Origin: Lates calcarifer
Lineage: Eukaryota > Chordata > Actinopteri > Centropomidae
Assembly: GCF_001640805.2 (NCBI RefSeq)
Contig: NC_066838.1
Location: forward strand, 8,269,601 to 8,333,600
DNA length: 64,000 nucleotides
Direction: 5' to 3'
Position numbers and translations under genes: made by a program. Shown piece after piece: positions 38,501 to 64,000 of the stretch. Within the stretch, counting starts at the first letter, position 1; each line of letters starts with the position of its first letter. Below the pieces are notes generated by a model. That model was not told where the DNA came from. It saw nothing but the letters and a program-made list of their open reading frames with translations, and made no database searches.

Positions 38501-38938
38501 CCATTCCAGTGAGCCAGCATTGTCTGCTGTCCTTCATAGTTTTGATCTTAAGTTCATTCATGGAAACAGAAGTTTGACAAAAACAAAAGGAAAAAAAAAG
38601 TAACCCTAGGAATACTACCCCTCTGGAGTAGTTTACTCTTATACATCCAATGGCAACCACACTCCCAATCAAATCATTTTCTTTCGCCTAATGCATGCCT
38701 GTCTCTCTGTTTCTCTGCAGGTGTAGGAGGTCGAGGGTTGCGGGCAAGGCGAAAGGTGTTGCCCCAACGCCGCATGCCTCGTCCTCCCCGCCTCCCACCG
38801 CTGCGTCAAGTCACCAATCTCAGCTTCTCGCGGAGCTTCACTTTTTCCTTCTTCGAGCTGCCGTTGTACCAGTCACCTCGCTGTCGGGCTGAGCGCATCA
38901 GAAACCTCATGCTGCTTTTGAGACAGATACACTACTGA
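35540..38938 (+). CDS. Proline-rich protein, 209 aa, three exons, unrecognised
   Basis: Three exons join in phase 1 each time: 35540-35591, 37068-37427, 38721-38938 (stop TGA 38936-38938). The product starts MSRERLPLIGSSGNKTADKP. It has a polyproline block near residues 90-110 that could bind SH3, WW or EVH1 domains, an acidic Ser-rich segment (EDEEASSSSFYSEV), a basic stretch (RARRKVLPQRRMPRPP), and a compact C-terminus (SFSRSFTFSFFELPLYQSPR, then a Leu/Arg helix ending LLLRQIHY). The C-terminal 60 residues look conserved-domain-like rather than low complexity. There is no signal peptide or membrane span. A 15-base C homopolymer sits directly before the exon-2 acceptor. The start ATG follows a possible acceptor (CCCTCAG at 35518-35524), so a noncoding first exon is likely. 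I do not recognise the family. Confidence 0.7.
37051..37067 (+). promoter_or_regulatory. C15-AG splice acceptor
   Basis: Fifteen consecutive C residues followed by AG form the polypyrimidine tract and acceptor of exon 2 of the proline-rich gene. Pure C tracts are weak U2AF sites and bind PCBP/hnRNP K proteins. Confidence 0.7.
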
Positions 38939-39847
38939 AGTATCAGAGCCGCATGGACCATATTTTGTTATATCTTATATTTGGTTTTTCTCAGTGTTAC
39001 TTGTATCATCTCAGTCTTTTCAAATTAACAGTGGTGCAGTGAGTGAAGTTTTGCATGTTATTATGTAAAAATGAAATTAATAGGAATCCTATTAGATCAA
39101 AATATAGTAGTTTTGAAGTACGCCATTTTGGGTTTGAACTTTTGAACATTTTGAATTCTAATTTTATTTGCTTAATAACTGTAAACGTGCCCTCTGTTCA
39201 AAAAACCTGAAATTGCTGGCTTGTAACTCAAAAGCGTGGGAGGTTGTTTGACATGTTTCCTAGAATTTTATGTCGATATAGTTTTTGTAGGGCGCAGCTT
39301 TTTGTTTTAATAATCTGAGGATCTGGTGCCCCAGCTTTTCTCTATTTAATAGTATTACCTTGTATGATACTGGCATCAGTCTCAGTGATGAGCTCATACA
39401 TTTCATATTATGTACAGTTTTTCTCTCCTTTCATTCTGTTTTGCTTCTTTCTTTCTACATGTGCCTCTCATCCCTCAGTTCCCTTATATTAGGGTTTTTA
39501 ATTAATTTCACATTTGATCAGTTAGAATAGCTTTCAAAAAGTATTGATTGTGAAAAGTGGAATACATTAAAATAGATTTCAAGCTGGGAAAACATTTTTC
39601 TGTCTCATTGGCTCTCTTTCTCTCTCACTCTGACTTTCTCTTTCTCCCCCCCCCGCTCTCTCACACACACACACACAAACACATATTCAGACCACGAGTC
39701 TCTGAAAGCTGAGCTGTGATAATAGAGGCATTCAGAGGCAATGAATGGAGGGGGGTGAAGGGGAGGAGAAAGGGGACCGTAAATTCGCTGTAATGTGCAG
39801 AGTTCAAGGCTGTTCTCCACCTTCCCTGACTCACGTGTGAGAGTGTG

Positions 39848-39927
<80 letters not shown>

Positions 39928-40206
39928 CCTCATACGCTGTCGCACATGTGAACTCATTGTACTCATGCGGCTCAGTGCTGATACAGAGGTCAAACCCCTC
40001 TCTCTCACTGCTTTGGTTTGTTTTGGTTATCTATGGTTACTACCACTTGTCTTCTTTGATGTCATGTAACTTCTTACGCACATTTTACACACATACTAGG
40101 AAGAAACGAGCACGGAGAGAGACATTAAACACACACCCAGTACTGAAACGAGAACAAAGTGAAACTTTGAGACTGTACTGCCAGTAATCTTTGACATTGA
40201 TTTCAG
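38939..40206. other. Intergenic / SLC26 5' region
   Basis: No coding exon seen. The left part is the likely 3' UTR of the proline-rich gene (ATTAAA near 39567). A 75-base (GT)n tract lies at 39849-39924, some 280 bases before the SLC26 start codon, so it may sit near the promoter or in a 5' UTR intron. The ATG exon begins right after TTGATTTCAG, a good acceptor, so an upstream noncoding exon is likely but was not located. Confidence 0.45.
39849..39924. repeat. (GT)n microsatellite upstream of SLC26 gene
   Basis: About 75 bases of near-perfect GT, one of the two longest dinucleotide tracts in the window. Confidence 0.95.
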
Positions 40207-60907
<20,701 letters not shown>

Positions 60908-60939
60908 ACCTACAATGTGACTGCTGCTTATGAATGTAA

Positions 60940-61100
60940 ATTAAAGCACGGTAAAGTCAACAAGAGGACAGAAAAAGACCCTGAAGTGACTGATCAGTCT
61001 TAAATGTGGCGAACAGAACAATCACAGCTCCATTTTATTTTGAAAGAAAGTTTTACAGTATGTATGCACCTGCACATGTCATATATTTTCTGGCAATAAA
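60940..61100 (+). promoter_or_regulatory. SLC26 3' UTR poly(A) signals
   Basis: ATTAAA at 60940-60945 and AATAAA at 61095-61100 follow the stop at 60905-60907. Either would give a short 3' UTR. The second is followed by GTAGTTGTT, a plausible GU-rich element. Confidence 0.45.
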
Positions 61101-61159
61101 TGTAGTTGTTCCCCATTTTCCCCTAAGTATTACATTATTGACCTTCCTGTTGAGAAAGA

Positions 61160-61235
61160 GGAGACATGATCAAGGCCACAATCCTTCAATCCCTGTTTTA
61201 GGAGGCCAATACCTTATCCTTTAGGCCACTCTGGC
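61160..61235 (-). pseudogene. tRNA-Arg(CCT) relic
   Basis: The minus strand matches the 5' half of the tRNA-Arg(CCT) gene at 63227-63299 well (plus-strand words TTAGGAGGCCAATACC and ATCCTTTAGGCCAC), including the anticodon-loop region. The acceptor stem is mismatched and the T-arm half is disrupted by an insertion around 61181-61187, so it is not expected to function. Confidence 0.75.
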
Positions 61236-63148
61236 TCTGTGTTACAACTGATAGAGAGACACTGAGGACAACACTTTATCCAAGTAGGGTTGTACTGATG
61301 GCAACTGGGCTTGTAGTCACTTGGTTTGTAAGTGCTCCTGGCTATTGTAACCAGTTATTGGAGTCGGTGGAGTCACCTGAGGCAAAGTGTTGGAATTTTT
61401 GGAGTCACATAAGGTCAGTTGTGAATGATTGTTAAGTCTCCTGGGAGGGGTTGAATGGACAGCATTGTAGGTGGGGGATAAGTGGTGTCGTAGACCTTCT
61501 CCTCTGTTGAGGGATTTAAGATTTTACTACATTGTTGTCATCAAAGGAGTGACCCCTGTCCTTTAGGTCTAGGTAAACTGCCGAGTCTTGACCTGAGGAG
61601 TTGGTCCTCTTGTGCTGAGTGTTGGCATCTTAAGGCATTTAAAACACATTGTTTAAAAAACCCTTAGACAAATGCGTGGCTCAACACTTATATCACAACA
61701 CACACCAAGAATCGTTCTACTTTATATGTTGAATGAGAAGGAGGCAAACATAACTCTGACAGAGAAAGACTGGTTAAATGAGCACTGCTGGAGCTAGTGT
61801 AACAAGTTAATGGCCAGTCACTTTGGTTATGGCAATGCTTATGGAAATGTATAATATGGAGAGGCTGACCTTGGATATTGCATTTATTCATTGTGAGGAC
61901 TAGATGGACTGAGACAGACACAGACACTTGACGACCTGTCAGTGCTGTATTTGTACACCTCTCTGTCGTCCTGGGCCTATTGGGAAAATAATCCTTAACA
62001 CAAAGCCTACTACTGATAATACATGAGCTGCACTGTGTTACCCTTGGTGACCTGTATGTTCAGTTCTCTTATGTATTTGAGACTCCTTAAAAAATATTAG
62101 AAAATTAAAGTTAAAACTTTTCTTGAATTCCTAATGAATTCTTCAGTACCTTCTGTTAAATCTGCATTGTGTATTAACTTTGAATGCCTCCAGAGTGACC
62201 GCCAGTTACACAGTAATGCAGCAAAACAAAAATAAATCTGCATTCCTACTGCTTCAGCTAGCTTCATACTGTAGATGAGAGTTGACTTTGTTTTCATAAT
62301 CACGTCATAGACTGTTTTGTACTGTGCTGCACTGTATGCATATTTTGGATTAAGTGACAATGGCAGTGGTTTGCACAGGTTACAGTAAATGATGGAGACA
62401 GTGTGACAGAAATAGAAAAATATGTGGCTGCCCCTCCCTCTGCATTTTTTAAACCGTTTCTCTTTTAGAGGCACACCACATCACAACATGTTACGAGTTG
62501 TTTCTTACTGTACAGTAATAGACAAAACTGGCCTCTCACATTTTTTGTCAGTTTAAGGCACTGAAACAGGAGAGTGGGATTGTTTTAATGTATAACTTTC
62601 ACTTTGTTAGAAAGGGTGAATACCAATGTGTTTTATATGCCTAATCTGTTTTTCTCAGTTTCTCTTTTTCATGTGTTCCACTGCCTTTGGTTTCTTCCTT
62701 CTCTCAGTGAATGCTCTGTGTTGGTAATAATTATGCTCCAATTTACCGCAGAAATCCTGAAAAAGATTTAGATATCAAGAAAACATCCTGATTAAGGAAG
62801 AGTCAAAAATAAAATAACAATAATCATTTAATAACTAATACAGTTTTTAAAATCTCACTGGCAAAAATGTTTGCGTTTCTGTATGTCTTAGAAATCCAAT
62901 ATTACAACCAAGTCATTATTGATAAAAGTAGCCTGGCTGATTAAATTAATATTAGAGTGATAATCAATCCCTCCTTTTTATTGGCCTCATAAACCACAAT
63001 CAGTTATATGTTACCAGCTCAGTAGTGAGTACATGAACATGGGGGCATGGATCAAAGTTCATAGGGATCCACTGCTTAGCTTATCATGGGAGTTTTCTCT
63101 CACAATCTAATAAATATGGGTTTAGTCCTTGTCCCTGTGTCAGGCAGG
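61236..63148. other. Intergenic, nothing recognised
   Basis: AT-rich sequence between the tRNA relic and the tRNA cluster. I find no splice-compatible ORF, RNA gene or repeat family here. Confidence 0.5.
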
Positions 63149-63220
63149 TAGAAGAGGAAGGGTTATGAGGAGGTTTGATCAGTGGATGGCCCCAGCACGC
63201 TTCCGCTGCGCCACTCTGCT
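63149..63220 (-). pseudogene. Initiator tRNA-Met relic with decayed 3' half
   Basis: Same 72-base length and position relative to its Arg neighbour as the intact copies. Bases 63186-63220 (5' half on the minus strand: acceptor strand, D arm, start of anticodon arm) are nearly identical to the intact gene. Bases 63149-63185 (T arm, anticodon 3' stem) are scrambled, so the B box is lost. Confidence 0.85.
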
Positions 63221-63226
63221 GTCAAT

Positions 63227-63299
63227 CACCCCAGATGGGACTCGAACCCACAATCCCTGGCTTAGGAGGCCAGTGCCTTATCCATTAGGCCACTGGGGC
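63227..63299 (-). tRNA. tRNA-Arg (anticodon CCT)
   Basis: Decodes AGG. The 73-base gene folds as a full cloverleaf: acceptor GCCCCAG/CTGGGGT with discriminator G, A box TGGCCTAATGG, anticodon stem CTGGC/GCCAG with loop CTCCTAA, B box GGTTCGAGTCC. No intron. It is six bases upstream of the initiator relic on the same strand. I see no run of four T residues on the minus strand for well over 100 bases downstream, which is unusual for a pol III gene. Confidence 0.97.
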
Positions 63300-63538
63300 T
63301 TCAGTGATGTGATTCATAGGGAGAAAAAAATAGACATTTCATTTCATGATAGTACATCCAAAGCAAAACTCAAAGAAATGTTATATGGCAACAAGAAAAG
63401 AAATACATCTTTCCCAGCTCTAAAGTTATGATACAGTCCCTGCTCAGAAGATAACCAATTTTAAAACCACCTCAGTCATGACTAGTCTAACAAATCATCC
63501 AGGTAAATATCACCATCAGTACAGTAAGATGTAAGTGT

Positions 63539-63610
63539 TAGCAGAGGATGGTTTCGATCCATCGACCTCTGGGTTATGGGCCCAGCACGCTTCCGCTGCG
63601 CCACTCTGCT
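63539..63610 (-). tRNA. Initiator tRNA-Met (anticodon CAT), copy 1
   Basis: Cytosolic initiator tRNA. The 72-base gene has acceptor AGCAGAG/CTCTGCT with A1-T72, A box TGGCGCAGCGG, GGG/CCC anticodon stem flanking CCCATAA, and the eukaryotic initiator-type B box GGATCGAAACC (A54 instead of T). It is identical over 72 bases to the copy at 63771-63842. No T4 terminator lies within about 70 bases downstream on the minus strand. Confidence 0.97.
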
Positions 63611-63616
63611 GCTGGT

Positions 63617-63681
63617 TGTTTACAGAGGAACCACAATCCCTCAGCTCTGTGTAGAGACTTTTATCAAAAAGGCTGCATCAC
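63617..63681 (-). pseudogene. Strongly decayed tRNA-Arg(CCT) relic
   Basis: It sits where the Arg gene lies in the other two units, just upstream of the initiator copy. Only CCACAATCCCT and a TTATC...GGC block remain alignable. Called mainly from unit structure. Confidence 0.4.
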
Positions 63682-63770
63682 ATATTGGAGGTGGTGTGTG
63701 TTTACCTGGCAGGTATACTAGTATTTTCAGGTGATTGTTCGGGCCAATCAGCTGCTGATAAAACACTTGA

Positions 63771-63842
63771 TAGCAGAGGATGGTTTCGATCCATCGACCT
63801 CTGGGTTATGGGCCCAGCACGCTTCCGCTGCGCCACTCTGCT
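63771..63842 (-). tRNA. Initiator tRNA-Met (anticodon CAT), copy 2
   Basis: Identical in all 72 bases to copy 1, with the same initiator hallmarks. A minus-strand TTTT at 63763-63760, eight bases past the 3' end, is a normal pol III terminator, so this copy looks fully equipped. Confidence 0.97.
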
Positions 63843-63848
63843 GTCAGT

Positions 63849-63910
63849 CACCCCAGATGGGACTTGAACCCACAAGGAGGCCAGTGCCTTATCCATTAGG
63901 CCACTGGGGC
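63849..63910 (-). pseudogene. tRNA-Arg(CCT) with 11-base internal deletion
   Basis: It aligns to 63227-63299 with one substitution in the B box (GGTTCAAGTCC, still usable) and loss of 11 bases spanning the 3' side of the anticodon stem and part of the loop (62 versus 73 bases). Both pol III boxes survive but the cloverleaf cannot form. Its 5' flank (63911-63946) is nearly identical to that of the intact gene (63300-63336), showing the unit was duplicated. Confidence 0.9.
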
Positions 63911-64000
63911 TTCGGTGATGTGACTTGTAGGGAGAAAAAATAGACAGTGAAGAGAGGAATGTGAACAGCAGGGAGCAAACCAGGTAACACAAAGCACTGA

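Noticed and set aside
63129..63992. ORFs of 60-100 aa around the tRNA cluster
   Set aside because: They are translations of tRNA genes and their copies.

Overview
The window is vertebrate nuclear DNA, most likely from a teleost and probably a percomorph. The reasons are small multi-exon genes with GT-AG introns, dense (AC)n/(GT)n microsatellites, several dispersed repeats typical of bony fish, and a celsr3 / wdr6 / SLC26A6-like neighbourhood related to human 3p21 (CELSR3 and SLC26A6 are adjacent there). Species assignment is inference. All gene models were built by hand from splice sites and reading-frame phase, not from transcripts.

Layout. 1-19,150 (+): the 3' half of celsr3, an adhesion GPCR of planar cell polarity and axon guidance, from the GPS exon through seven membrane segments to the cytoplasmic tail and a long 3' UTR. 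21,996-25,510 (-): a four-exon gene for a 262-aa BED-like zinc-finger protein with a basic coiled coil; one intron carries a TTAA-flanked MITE. 26,353-31,799 (+): complete wdr6 (six exons, 1408 aa), the WD40 partner of the tRNA 2'-O-methyltransferase FTSJ1; it shares a short upstream region with the minus-strand gene. 31,800-35,539: intergenic. 35,540-38,938 (+): a three-exon gene for an unrecognised 209-aa proline-rich protein. 40,207-60,907 (+): a complete 18-exon SLC26 anion exchanger (670 aa), SLC26A6-like. 61,160-63,910 (-): a tRNA cluster with one intact tRNA-Arg(CCT), two identical intact initiator tRNA-Met(CAT), and four damaged copies.

The most unusual region is the 7.1-kb intron of the SLC26 gene (44,166-51,280). 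On the opposite strand it holds a previously unrecognised two-exon open gene (50,540 to 48,087; 325 aa; Ala/Pro/His-rich repeats, then an acidic Ser/Asp tail with a basic nuclear-type cluster). Downstream on that strand is a 20/40-bp minisatellite whose every half-unit contains a 5' splice-site-like word. On the SLC26 sense strand 12 copies read exactly as the first nine bases of U1 snRNA. Next comes a 2-kb higher-order tandem array in which nine units each contain an 18-29-nt candidate mini-exon framed by good minus-strand splice sites.

A second theme is the placement of (GT)n tracts at the 3' ends and (AC)n tracts at the 5' ends of introns in both large plus-strand genes, which could bring splice sites together by RNA pairing. 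The protein-coding genes are unrelated in pathway; wdr6 and the tRNA cluster share a tRNA theme, but that is probably chance.
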